This document shows positions 1 to 14,837 of a stretch of 64,000 bases of DNA, one piece after another. A program made the position numbers and the translations under genes. Source of the DNA: Zonotrichia leucophrys gambelii (Eukaryota > Chordata > Aves > Passeriformes > Passerellidae); assembly GCF_028769735.1 (NCBI RefSeq), contig NC_088171.1, positions 91,434,912 to 91,498,911 of the forward strand, read 5' to 3'. The notes beneath the pieces were generated by a model. The model had not been told where the DNA came from. It saw only the letters and a program-made list of their open reading frames with translations, and made no database searches. The number at the start of each line of letters is the position of its first letter. Positions within the stretch are counted from its first letter, which is position 1.

Positions 1-1988
<1,988 letters not shown>

Positions 1989-2121
1989 ACTAATAAAGAT
2001 GTCCAGTCCCTACATGAACAACCTTATTATCCTTGGAGGGATGCTTTCTTATGCATCTATTTTTCTTTTTGGTCTTGATGGATCCTTCGTCTCCGAAAAG
2101 ACATTTGAGACACTTTGCACA
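1989..2121 (+). CDS. GABBR2: GABBR2 coding exon: intracellular loop 1, TM2, extracellular loop 1
   Basis: The first base completes the split Lys codon from the preceding exon. The exon then reads 44 full codons, beginning [20 protein letters not shown] and ending in [17 protein letters not shown] closes intracellular loop 1. [19 protein letters not shown] is TM2. [15 protein letters not shown] is extracellular loop 1, with the Cys that in class C receptors sits at the top of TM3 and is disulphide-bonded to extracellular loop 2. The acceptor is ttgtccatag and the donor is gtaagt, giving a phase-0 exit. Only a 487-bp intron separates it from the upstream exon, much shorter than the other introns here. 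I saw no residue difference from the human sequence I remember. An open frame continues past the donor into the intron to about 2235, but that extension is not coding. Confidence 0.98.
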
Positions 2122-5100
2122 GTAAGTAATTCCATATATCCTAGTTCAATTCGTGTTGAATTCAGTCTTACAGGAAACAGAAAATACAAATGGAAAAGTT
2201 CAGTGGTTGGATGTGTCATTCCATTAAATCACTGATTCTTGTAGCTCTTTCCTGGGATATTATTTGGGACCAAATTCTGAAACATGTACAAAGCTTCATT
2301 ATGGTGGTGGTTGTGGTAGTTCTTATTGTTGTTGTTCTTATTGTTACTGTTTTTTTATGGAAAATCTCAAATGCATTAGGGTTTAACCTCAGACTTACAG
2401 GGTAGATGTATATTCTTGTACTGAAATCATATCTAGAAAGATGATTTACTAAAGAAGATTTTTGTGTTTGTAGCAGGACAACTTGTAATATCTGTAAAGC
2501 TACTTCTTTATACATTCCATATTATTTTAAACTGCATGGCTGCTGCTTCTCTAGATCTCTTTAGTCAGTCTCTTTGGCCGATTCTCCAAAGATTTCTACT
2601 GCTATTTTCATGCTATGCTATAAATTCTTGCAAGCCCTGATCCATATAGAATACATTCTATTTAAATCAAAACAAGCAACTCTGAAACCAAATCAAATAT
2701 GTCCACCTAGAAACTGGTCATAATTGTTTGATGTAATATGCAGTTATTCTGACTCACAGATGTCTTTTCAAAGAAAGGGATGGGATACTCCTTCCAGAAG
2801 CAGTACAAAACAGCATTTAAATTTATCCAATATCTTCTCAAAAAATTCTAAGACTGCTTGACCCGTTGCCTAAAATTATGACACTTACTGAGGAGTTGCC
2901 TTCACTGTCATTTTGATTCTTCTTCACATCTCTGGAAAGCTGCAATTCACAGCACCTGTTGTTTTTAAGAGTCTGAATTTCTGATGTCATGGCTAGCAAG
3001 AGAGGAATTTTACTTCAAGAGGAAAATTCAAAACATGAAAGTTGGGTACCTAAAGCTAGTTGATGCAAATACATCCCAATATGTCAGCTGAAGCCATCCA
3101 TACTGATTAGAATTCTTATAGAAGTGAAACACTGTGTGATCTTTTTAGTTAGACCATTTCAAAACACTGGAGATTCCATAGCACATGCCAAGATGGACTA
3201 GAAGACATACTATGGGTGAACGTACAGGGAAAGTCTTACCTTCCCTAGCTGGGCCTGGACAGAGCTGTATTTCAGACACTTAAACTTTAGGAGCTTTAGC
3301 AAAGGAGACTTTAGGAAAACTTTAGGAAAGGAGAAGGAAAAAATATCCAGCCTTCCTACAGCTAGAGTTCTCATTCTCAGTACAGATAGTAGAAAGAGAT
3401 GCTTTAAAGATTAAAAAAGGATGATCCTGTTGACCTCTCACAAACCAGTCTACAACTCTATGAATACAATGGGGCCAGCAGGAAGATGACAATCCATTTT
3501 TTATTCAGGAATTGCGTCCTTTTTCATGAAATAGCTTCTGATGGAGCAGAAGTGTCATTAGGAATTCACTGTTGATGTCAATCCCCATTCTTTTCTCATC
3601 CTTCATTGCAGAAGGATCTAGTGGCATGGGATGCAATTTTTTAGTCTTGTTATCTGCTCAATCTGGAGGGGCTTGTATCCAGAGCTCCTGAGTTCCCTGC
3701 CAGGCTGCAGGCCATTGTATGACTGGGCTACAACCCTTCTCTGGAAGCAGCCATGCACTGCTGAACAGAAGGAAAGTGGGAACCAGAGGTACTTATCAGC
3801 ATCTAGCTGTTCTAGGAAACAGATTTCCAACCTAATGTAGCTATATAAGACTAAATAAGACTAAATTTGAGTCCTGTTTTACATGTGAAACAGCTCAGCC
3901 TTAACTCCGAAAAATGAACCAAATGTCCAAAATCCTGTGCCTCTGAGCTAGAACATTTCTTCTGATTTTTCTCTGCCTCTCAAAATGTAATCTCTGGTCT
4001 CATTTTCTAAATGCAACAAAATTTAACTGTGGTCTGCTTATTTTGTCAAATCCTATGTATCTCTTCCTTTTATTCCAATTTGTATCTGTAACATTATGTT
4101 GGGTCTGTGTGTCTGCCATAGAGGGGAGATCTTCACTTGAGTAAAACACTTACTTGACTTAGGTGAAAGGGGTGGGGGGGAATGCTGTGTCCTAAAGCCA
4201 AACTTTGATTAAGAAATATCACCTCATGCCTTAAGCAGAGATTTCATTTTTTTTGGTTTACATAGTTAAATGCTGTATAAACAGACCAGAGTCTGAGATT
4301 TCTTCTCAGTCTTGGCTTTCCACATTTTCAGACCAGTACGGAAGCATTTCTGATTGTGTTTTCCTGTGCATGGCTGCTGATGTATCTTATGAACCCCAGC
4401 TCTGTCAGCAATTAATACTACAGTCATAGATGCAACAAATCCTTCAGTGGCCACCCATTAGGAAGGTTTTTTCAACACCCTACTCATTAAAATGATTATT
4501 TTAAATTTTTTCTTTCAATTATATTCTTGTAAGTGGGATAGCCTATGCTTCTCTTAGATATCATCTCTACATGGCTCCCATTCACTGTGGCGATGCACTT
4601 TTATTGTATCTAGAAAACTCTGAATTAGTGCTGGGAAATTCATAAATATGAGAGGCAAACACACTTACCTGTTGAATAACTCTTGTCTCTCTCCTCCTCT
4701 CCTCAAAACATCCACCAACTGCTGGCCACAAAGTATACATTTGGCTCCATGAATATCCCTATTCCTGTGTGGGCAATATGCTTAGTGGTTTCATAAGGTC
4801 TGCTTATACTCACAACTGCTTATAGGATCAGGCCAGGACAAATCTCTCTTTCATCATCCATCTCCCTTGAAATGCATGATTTTTTTACTCATTCTAGCCA
4901 TGAGAGATTAGTTTAAAATTCCCATTTTATTTCAGACTGTGGCTAAATCTCTAAAAAGAGCAGTTACAATTGAGAACAATCATAAAAAGCCAGTGAGGCA
5001 AGTCATAAGGGTGTAACAACAGTATCTCAGACACAGAAAAGAACCATATGTCAATGAAAGGAGATATTGGAAGGGAAGTAAAAGTTTTCATTCAAGTTTT

Positions 5101-8100
5101 ATAAACACATGCAGAGCTATGAAGCTGTTGTTAGTGTTATCCCCTGTCTCAACCAAGTAATCACCCTCATTGTCCTCTTGTTTCAGAAGTGATGAGGTCT
5201 CACCAGAGTAGCAGTATATACACAATAGCCAGTGTCTTAATTGGATATGTTACATATGGTCTCTGTTTAATATTGTGAAAATTTTTGGCAAACTTATAGG
5301 AGGTTCTTAAAACTTCTGTGTTTACAAAGGTGTTCCTACCACGGCAAGGGGATTGCAAATAGGTTATCTTTAAGGTATTTTATGATCCAGGCCATTCTAT
5401 CATTCTGTCCTCACAAATTCAGGAAACATAGTTTCCAGGTTGTAGGTCTTACATTCAATTCTGTTGGATTTGTTTCCTCTAGAGCACGTTATTTGTAGTG
5501 CTGTTTGGAGGGTGAAATGCTTTGCTACATCAGCTCATTTTTTACTTTTCAACAATTGATGCCTATATGTGGCATAAGCCTAATGCTGTAATATTCCAAG
5601 GACACTGACACATGACCCAAAATTACACCAGTAAAACCTGAAAGGTTCAGAGGATTTATTTGCTAAATTGCACTACCACTTTCCACTCTGTAAGGCACTG
5701 GGTGTAGGAGGAGGTGGTCTGTAAGTTATTATGCCGAAACATAGAAACAAGTGTTACATGTAGTTGAGAGTCAGTAAGCACTTTAAACATATAGTAAAAT
5801 AATTTGCTGAATAAGGGTATTATATTAGTCTTTAAAATTATAAAATGTGGACTCTGTGACAGAGTGATATAGTGGATAATTGGTTCCTAAACACTCTCAT
5901 TTTTATCTTGGTATGCCTATTTTCTATGGAAAGGTAATCAAGTATAATTAAATACATAATAATTCTGTGTTTTCACAGTAAAAACTCATAATAGCAAATG
6001 TAACATAATTTAGTTCCATGTCAGAATTAAAGATTAGGTATCATACTTTATAACGCAAATTACATGGAATTAGAATGATTCAGAGAAGCGAGTTCTGAGA
6101 AAGTGGTCAGTGTTTTACTGAACCATTAGATAGTGTCTTACTTAATAGCAACTTTATTGATTGCACAGAAAAAGAAATACAATATTTTATTACGTCCATA
6201 TGTATGCCAAAGTACAAAGTATTTGAGAGAGAGAGAGAAGGAGAGTGATTTGTCTTTGTTTTTAATCTCAGAACCACTATGGTATCATAGGAAAAAAAAA
6301 CCAAAAAAGTTAGAAGTAAGGATGTGAAATGAGATGTGATGCCAACTGGAAAAATGAAAGTAGTGGAAGCATATTTGAAAGCAGCCATTATATGGAAGAG
6401 AGAGACTCAAAATTAGCAATGCTAGTGACATATCCTATGAATAGAGTTTAAAGTGACATACTAAATAGAGATACTTAAAGTAGCGAGAATATTAGATAGG
6501 ATCATAACGTTTAGACTTCTGTAATACACTCCGCTGAGAATTTCATGATTTACATTTAAGATGAGTAATGTCTTTCCAAGTTGGTACTGCTATTGAATAA
6601 AAAACTACTAGGTCCTGAGGACAACCACTGTCTTCTCTGTTATGCATCTTCCTCAAATAAGTAAATCTAATTATTAAGTTGGGGCTGAAGATGTTTAAAG
6701 TACTCTACGTTGTTCTCACCCATAGTGAGAAAAAAGGCCTCCTTCATTAGGTAGTAGTAGAGCAAACAGCTCTTCTCCTCAGTCTTGGTAGTCTGATGTG
6801 CAGCAGGACTTTCTCCTGGGCAGTGTGCTGCACTGGATCATTGCAGGGTTTGGGAAGGGGCAAATGATCTGTATTGAGTAATTGAATATAGGGTTCATGT
6901 TTGATAGGAAATACCTATTCTGCAGATAGAAATTGCCTTTCAATATCCTTTACAATCCAAAGTATTCTGCAAGGGTCTCACATAAAATATAAGAGGATTT
7001 AAGTCTTGTAATTTGCATAGGCACTAAAATAAAGCATGCTCTGTCTTGTTCATCTCACTTGTTAGCATCGTTTATATTAATTGCCAAATCTAGACAGAAG
7101 TTCTGTGATTTCAGGTGATCTCACTGAGCCATCAGTGTTTTGGCTTGGATAAAGGGAAAAAAAAAAAAGGCGTGGTTTTTGCATACTGCAGAGTGTGCTC
7201 AGGCTCTTAGATTTCAGTTGGTTGCTCTCAGCCATGGTGTGGACATTTGGAAGCACTTTGCACGGAAAGAAAAAACCAAACAGTGGGGTGGGATGGAGAG
7301 AGAGGAGGAGAGAGTACAGACCACTGACAAAGTCCAGCTCACTACTACAGTGTGTGTGTGACTACCCAGAATTTGTGTTTTTGTCAGAAAAATATCTTGA
7401 GGACATGTGCATTTATGGCAACTGTAGATGTTATAAACCTTATATCTTCTCAAAGGTGCATTTTAAAATGTGACCTTTAAATGTATCCAGATATTCAGAT
7501 GCACTTTGCATTTTCAACAATTATTATTCTTAATTATGGGTCATGAACAGTTTTGACTCTGTGCCTTGCAACACTGTGAAAGGAAGGTTTTTTTCTTTTT
7601 TTACTGTTTCCTATTTAATATTCTTATATCTGCCATGCTGAGAGAACAGCTAGGCAAGGTGGAACTCCATGCGTTTCTTCTTTTCTAGGGAAACCCTGAA
7701 CCTCTGTAGGATGGGCATTGCCATGTTATATAAGAGTGGAGAGACATCCTGAAAAACACATCAAACAGAGACTTATAGCCTGTAGAGAGGAACAGGAAGG
7801 AAAAGACCCTTGTGAACTGTTGTGGATTGGGTTCCTAGGGTTGGAAGCAGTCTGCAGGGCGAGGGAGATGGTGGGCAATTTACTAAAACTCCAAAAGCTG
7901 GCTCAGTGCAGGTCTAAAAGGAGGGACTTGTCTCTAGTATTAAAGCAGAGAGAGGGAGAAGATGTATGAGCCTTCTGTCTTTTTATTTATTTCTGCTTTT
8001 TCTTCGCTTGTCACTTTGCATTTCCTCTGTCTAATCAATTTTGAGGCAACAGACTGAAAGGAAAACATGTAGACAGCACCACCAATAAAGCTGTGGTTTT

Positions 8101-10268
8101 CTCTCTGGGCAAGAGGCTCTTGGACTAGACCCTGTACTACCAAATAGCATGTGGCCTTGATATTTGGATAGTAGCTGATGATATGGTCTTATTCATGCCC
8201 TTTATGCTCTTCAGACATTCCCCAAAACTCCAGGTTTTGTCTTGGTTTGCTGTAGAATTATTATTTTTTTCTGGGAGAGGATGTTTCCTGTCTTTAAACT
8301 TTATATTTGCCTAATCCTTTTCCTCAAACTGTTTCGTTTTGGCCAGGAATTTAAAAGAAAATCCAACAGACAGACACTCAACTTCTATTGAACTGCAAAA
8401 GGATTTAGACCTCTAATCTATTTCTTTGTCTCTGGAAACCAGAGCCTTTGTTTGTGTTTTTCATCTGGCCTTTTTAATTTTGTGTGTATTCTTCAGTTTA
8501 TTTCCTACTTAATTGTTTAGCTGTTAATTTTAATCTTCCTTTTCTGTATAATCACTTCCATAATTGTTCTCACTGTCGTTCAGTCTGAGACTGATCTCAC
8601 TCCTATTTAATTCAACAGCAGTTCTCTTACTGAGTTTAACATGAGCCTGATCAGCTTCTATTTTAGTAAATGACATTTTCTTGAGGGTAAAGAAAAAAGA
8701 GTACAGACAAAAGTTATAAGGCTGAATAGATCCTAGAAAAAGTTATGTCATATACTGAAGCAAATACACCTCAACCTTGCCAGAGATTTATTAAGGTAAT
8801 ATTTTTAGAATGTTTTCCTCTTCTTCAGTAGAAACAGCAGACATTTTTTAAAGCCTCCTTATAGAAACAGGAGAAATGATAACATCTTTTACACTACCCA
8901 TAGATTAACTCTGAAAAATTATCTAAAGGATATTAAGAAATCACTACAGGAGATCTCACAGCATGCAATGAACCTCTGTATATAATTTATGTGAAAACAG
9001 CAGGATTCAATTCTCTAACATTATTGCCACTTATTTTTTACAGGAATCTGTGCTAGTGCCACACAAATCCTAAAAAAAAGAGCTAAAAGTCATAAAAAAT
9101 TGTCAAAAATGTCTGATATAAACGAGAAAAGTATAATTCAAAGGGATGAACTCATTCTTTGGGGTCTGCTTGTGTTCACACAATCAATTTTGCCATCATT
9201 AATAGAAGCAGAGCCATAACCCAGTGAAAATTTGTTGAGATGACACATTTTTGTTCATCATAATTATCCATTATGTCCCCAGTTTTCCAAGAAAAAAAGA
9301 AGGTGCTTAATTTCCAACTCCTGCATACTCCACAGAAATCAATACAATTGTCCACTTAAAGACAATTGTGCTCTCCAGGGCTAAATGCACAGCATGGTTT
9401 ATTTTCACATTTGTTTAATACCTAAATCTAGTACTGAGATGCCACCAAGCTGCTCAGCAGTGATGTTCAGCTGCATGCTAACCCTGTGGGCACTGCAGCT
9501 GCTTCCCAGGGTGTGTGTAGAACTGCTTCATTATCAATATTACTTAAGAGAATCAGTCCAAGTCTCATAAACAAAGCTGGAGAGAAGACTGTCAAGTCCT
9601 ACAAAAGAAATATTTGCAATTTTTATTTTAAAAAAACTAACATTATTTTATTTTATTTTTAAAAAATTAACATCTTGAGGTGGGGAAAAGTATGTTTGCA
9701 AGAATCTTAAACCTGAGTGATTCCTCTGCAGAAGAATAGTTTAAATGTTTTACTAACGGAGGGAGTTCTTAACCAAGCAGTTTCACTATGCCATTGTTCA
9801 AACAAAAACAAAACCAAAATGTAAAACAAAAAAGTCACCTAGAGAAGTGATAAGAAGTTTGAAGCTTTTAACACATGAAGGTTCTTTGGGCTGGTACTTG
9901 GGGGTTTTTATTCATCACTCTGAGTCTTTAATCCCATCTTCTTTTTTCACTTGAGACTGGCAAACTGGATTAAATTAGCATTAACAAAGCTGCAACCTGA
10001 AAAACCAGAGTGTGTAGTGTATTCAGTTCAGGTGGTTATATTTTTTCTTTCATTTTAACAAAACAGTAAAATGCATCACTTGCTTGATCCACTTGCAAGA
10101 CCTTCCCAGGCACTCCTTGCTGGATTGTCACTGTGTGGTCTTCTGAATGCATAGGCACTGGTGGTCAAATAAAGGAAAATAATGGAACTTCTTGAAAAAT
10201 TAAAGTTTTAACTTTTCATGAATTCAGTTATTTTTCCAAGATAACCTTATTTTATGATATTATATAGA

Positions 10269-10311
10269 ATTGTAATTATATATAAACAAAACATTAAAAA
10301 ATAATTACAAT
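10269..10311. repeat. 11-bp AT-rich inverted repeat, 21-nt spacer
   Basis: The arms attgtaattat (10269-10279) and ataattacaat (10301-10311) are exact reverse complements. The AT-rich background makes chance plausible. Confidence 0.8.
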
Positions 10312-12417
10312 AATATTGTTTACCTGAAAGTTAGCAACACCTAAAATGTCGGGTTTATTTCTAAGCTTCATTCTTAGAATGTATAAACAGAGGCTTTTAC
10401 TTCTTTATTCAGAGTGTTTCTGGTACTTTCACCACTTGCTAATTTCCCCTTACTAACTCATTGTTCACAATAAGATGGCTTCTTTTGTTAATAATGAGTG
10501 GTATATCAGGTAATTTTTATGTCTGTTACACAGATACATAATTAGTAACCACTTCACCATTCCCATAATGAGATGATGGGAAAGACTCCGATAGATTTGT
10601 GTGAAGATATCAAATAACAGCAAATATGGACTACCCAGCAAAAGCTCAAGGTTGAGAGGAAATAGGATTGAATTCAAAGTAATATTACATAAGATTGTTA
10701 ACCTATCTGTGCTTATTATCTGGCAGAAGAATTGTCGTCCTTGAAAGAGTAAAAGGTGTTTAGCACCTTATGGATAGGTTAAAAACAGAGGGGTTTTACT
10801 GCCAAAGGTAAATAAAAAGAAATGCTCCTATGAGATGTAAGTAACATCTTCTTCATAGATGCAAGGACTCTTAAGCTGAAACTTACAATATTTGTTTAAA
10901 GTTTAATATTTGATGAGGGTAGACTTTTTTTTTTTTAATCACAGTGATATCGGTTTCAAGTCTGCAAGTCAAGATCTCTTTCTTTGTGGAGATACTTTCA
11001 CTGTTTACTGTTTATCAGCTGTGCAATCCACCAGATAAATGTTTTCTAGGGTTTTTTTAGTTATCACAGTTAATGCACCTGTAAGAGCTTCTATCAGGTA
11101 ATTTATAAAAAGAAAAAATTCCTGAATCATGTTTTTAAAAATAGACCCTAAACCAAAATAATGTATCACCTAAAAAGAGAACAGACATAGAAAACTCCAT
11201 TTTACTATCTGTGTTGGAATACTTAATTGTTGTATACCAAATGATAGAATTTCATTTGACACTTGCATGTTATCTTTGAATTATAGAAAACACAATATTT
11301 TTAGGACATATTCAAATAATCAACTCATCTTATTCATAAAAAAGGGAACCAAGACATATAAGTGGGTAATTGAATGCATACCCTGAAATAATTGAAGGCA
11401 TCATGAATTATGTAATGAACTAACCATTTAAGAAATTTTTTTTTCAGGTTTTGTGTCTATTTAGGAGCAGGCATTTGAATGCAGGTTCTTGTCTACTGAG
11501 GAGAGATTTTCCTGATTGTTTGGTGGGTTCTGAGGGAAGGGTGGTTTTCTTCAGCTTCTGGGCAAACACAACGCTAGAAACTTCCAGCATGAGAGAATTG
11601 CGGATCAGTTGTACAGCATCATGGTCATGCTCTTCAATTACTGAAATTTTTATCACTTTCTTTCAAATGAGTAGGATGTGGAGGTATAATACATTTAAGA
11701 ATATAAATGAGCAGATATAAGAATTTCAGAGACTTCTGCTGTTTTCTAAATTTTTCATTTTGCCAGCTGCATTAATGAATTATAGCAGACAAATTTGAGG
11801 TCATTTTCTTCAAAATTAAAAATTAATTTTCATCTGAAACTTGTCATCTCCTTCTTAGCAACAATGATCTCATTTTGACAAAATCCTGGTATATTTAAAC
11901 TAACACATTTCCCATACAGTCAGTAATGTTATTCTAGTATGCACAATCCTAATCAGAGATACATAAAGCTTTTTTAATCAAACATGCTAGAAATAACATT
12001 TTTCTGAATATTGAGTTAGAAACATATTATGAGCATAATTGAATTTATTAGTATTCCCAAGAGACAATTACTGTTTCAGTGAGAACAAAACACAGTCTTA
12101 TTAGAGACACGAAAATACCATGTATCTGTTTGCCAAATATACCACTAAGCTGTATACAAAAGAGCTGAATACTTATTAATAGCAGCAAAAGGATTGAATG
12201 CTAAGTATGGTTATTGATGTAAAGTCAAAAAAAATGTAACTGGCTAGTATGAACACAATGATATGAAATGTATTTTTTAAATCCATTGGAGTTGATCTAA
12301 CTGGTTTTACTGAAGTATAATGCAGGATAGTGGCTAATGAGCAAAGACTTGAAAAATAATGAGGTTAAAAATAATGCTTTGCTGGCCTAAATATCTATTT
12401 CTTTTTTTCTATTTTTT

Positions 12418-12438
12418 GTTGTTGTTGTTGTTGTTGTT
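12418..12438 (+). repeat. (GTT)7 microsatellite
   Basis: Seven uninterrupted gtt units follow a T-rich run and end in a further T run. Confidence 0.97.
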
Positions 12439-12705
12439 TTTTTAGGGATTTCATTTTCAATATCAAGAATGTCACAAAGTGGCAAAACTCCTGTTGAATC
12501 TAATCACAATTGTTTTATGAATAGCAAGATTACCCAGGAATAAATCAACTCTACATTCAAGGTCATTATCAACAATGCAACAGATAAACCACAACATTAG
12601 ATGCCACTAAGTCATTAATATATACATATAAATATCCAAACAGTCTTCTGTGCACAATCACAACATTTTCTAATGTTAAGACTCATGGTACTGTGTGTAC
12701 TTTTT

Positions 12706-12925
12706 ATAGAACCCTAGAATGGCTTGGGTCAGAAGGTACATCAAATATCATCCAGTTCCAATTCCATGGCCGTGGGCAAGGATGCCGCCCATGAGACCAG
12801 GCTGCTCAAGGCCAAATCTAACCTGGCCTTAAACACTTCCAGAGATGGAGCATCCACACTTTGGGCAACCTGTTCTAGTGCCTCACAACTCTCATAGGGA
12901 AGAACCACTTTTCTCTTACTAATTC
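12706..12925 (-). mobile_element. CR1 LINE 3'-end fragment, antisense
   Basis: On the + strand it begins with a tagaaccctagaatggcttg type motif, the complement of the CR1 ATTCTATG tail. It then follows the standard CR1 3' end: a 'gaccaggctgctcaaggcc' block, 'ctggccttaaacacttcc', 'ggagcatccacactttggg' and 'caacctgttctagtgcctca'. The element therefore points to the - strand and is a short 5'-truncated copy, as most CR1 copies in birds are. It has no coding capacity. Confidence 0.93.
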
Positions 12926-14607
12926 ATTATTTTGGGCCATGGGTGTCTTATTTAATTATTAACTGCAGTAATTCTATTGCTTTATCAATAGTTTTTGAAT
13001 GAGTATATTTTTTTTTCTTTTCCCTGCCTTCACACCTAGTCTCTAAACACTATTAAAAGTCAGAATTTGTTTTCGGCAGAAAATTTTATGTAGAAAGATC
13101 ACATTTTGAATACAAAAACTTAAATTCTGGAAATATTTGAGAAGGCAAAAAATAGCATGTTTTTAGATATGAAACATTTAGGCTATTCATCAGGATTATC
13201 TTAGATGTCAAGTTTTGAATCTTACTAGAATGCCTAGTTTCTCATCAATATGCATATCCTGAAACTACAAATTAGAAATCCCAAACTCTCCAGAAGTTAG
13301 ATGTGAAACTAGGCTGGTTTCTAATGAAAAACATTGCCTTTAGGTTCTTTAAATAATATTTCCCAAATGCTTTCTTAGAACATCCTAGTTTCTCTAAATC
13401 AGATTGGTTTTTTATATCACAAAACATCTCTGCTGGCCAAGCATGCATAGTCAACATGGCCAAAAAAAGGTTGGCTTTCCCTTTTTCTAGCTTTCCTTTC
13501 TCTGTGTTTTGCCATTGTCTCTCCCCCAGTTTTTTCATCTGCAAGGTAGAGTACTTCGGATTTTTACTTCTTTGTTCAATTTTGTGCAGTTTTATGGGTT
13601 GGTACTCCCTTTTTATGGGTTGGTGTGTGTGAAGTCTCTTAAAGGAGGATGAGATTATTCCTCCTCCTCATGATTTCTCAGGCTCTCAGATTTAACTATT
13701 GGCTTCCAGCTCCATGCTGTTCCTCTCACATAGTCTTCTACCTGCTGTGCTTTGTAGTCTCTGATCCATCTTTGGGAAGAACATGACCTGCTCAGGAAAA
13801 AAAAGCTTCCAAACAGCCAAACCTGGAAACAGAAATTTCCTAGGAATTAGAGAGGGCAGTGCAGAGCTTGCTGCAACTCTGAATATCACTGTCCTGGCTC
13901 AAAGCAAGTTGAAAAATGAGGGCCTATGTACAAGTTACTACGGGCAGGGGAGGAATTGTATAAAAAACTTTTTTAATCTGTATTCTGTAATTCTTGGTCA
14001 ATTTGAAGTTTTCTATTTAGAAGAAAAAGGAAAAAACAGCCCAAAACCTTGCACCCTTGCTCTGTGCAAGCTCACCACCTCCTTTTTCTTAGGCCACGTT
14101 TGCAGGTATTGTCATTGACTTGGGCATTGTTCCTGAGGCTTGCCAACCAAAACTATGTTCCTGTTTTGCCATTGTTTCTCATAGGATAATTTAAAATCTG
14201 TTGTTCTTATCTTTCTAAAATGCTTGGGTTTTTCATTGAGTGATGCATATCTCATATAGTACAATCTTTTCTTATTTGGTCTGAATTACATCTCTATTTC
14301 TCTGTTCATTTCTGTTCAAAATGTTGCTATTAATATTACCTCCCTGAGTGCTTTTTGTAGTCTGTCTCTTGAGTTTCTCCACTGCTTCTTTCCTCTATCT
14401 GCAAAGAACACAATAAAAGTAAAAAAGCAGAATATTTTAAGAGATTTATGGGTTTATATATGACAGCATCTAGATTTGTTTCATTTATGGAGGGAATGGA
14501 TGGATGAGTAAAAGAGCAAGTAAGCAACGAATGAGAAATTACTAAATATCAAGTTTTTTCAAGTTCTTCAGATTTTTTCCTCAGGGTCTTGATAAAAAAG
14601 TTGTCTA

Positions 14608-14651
14608 AAGTTATCTAAGTATCTTTTCTAAGTTATCTAAGTAACTTTTTC
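14608..14651 (+). repeat. 22-bp tandem near-duplication upstream of the TM3 exon acceptor
   Basis: The block aagttatctaagta occurs at 14608-14621 and again at 14630-14643, each followed by a T-rich ttttct segment, giving a 22-bp period. The second copy ends about 30 bp before the exon and overlaps the zone where the branch point and polypyrimidine tract must lie. Confidence 0.88.
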
Positions 14652-14681
14652 TTTTTTTTTTTTATGTATATACGTTTTTAG

Positions 14682-14837
<156 letters not shown>

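Larger units (their letters stand above)
2122..14681 (+). other. GABBR2: GABBR2 intron, 12.6 kb
   Basis: The intron runs from donor gtaagt to an acceptor ending gtttttag and is phase 0. Contents I can support are a GTT/GTG-type simple repeat near 2300-2350, a GA-rich run near 6226-6245, an 11-bp AT-rich inverted repeat at 10269-10311, a (GTT)7 tract at 12418-12438, an antisense CR1 fragment at about 12706-12925, and the tandem 22-bp unit just before the acceptor. The rest (about 2400-6200, 6400-10200 and 10900-12400) is AT-rich intron sequence in which I recognise nothing. Confidence 0.95.

Noticed and set aside
1999..2235. 78-codon open frame starting at an internal Met
   Set aside because: Its first part is the genuine GABBR2 TM2 exon, but the frame continues past the gtaagt donor at 2122 into intron. 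The exon boundaries, not the frame, were annotated.
13783..14118. 111-codon plus-strand frame
   Set aside because: Unremarkable composition, intronic, and no motif or splice context. Most likely chance.
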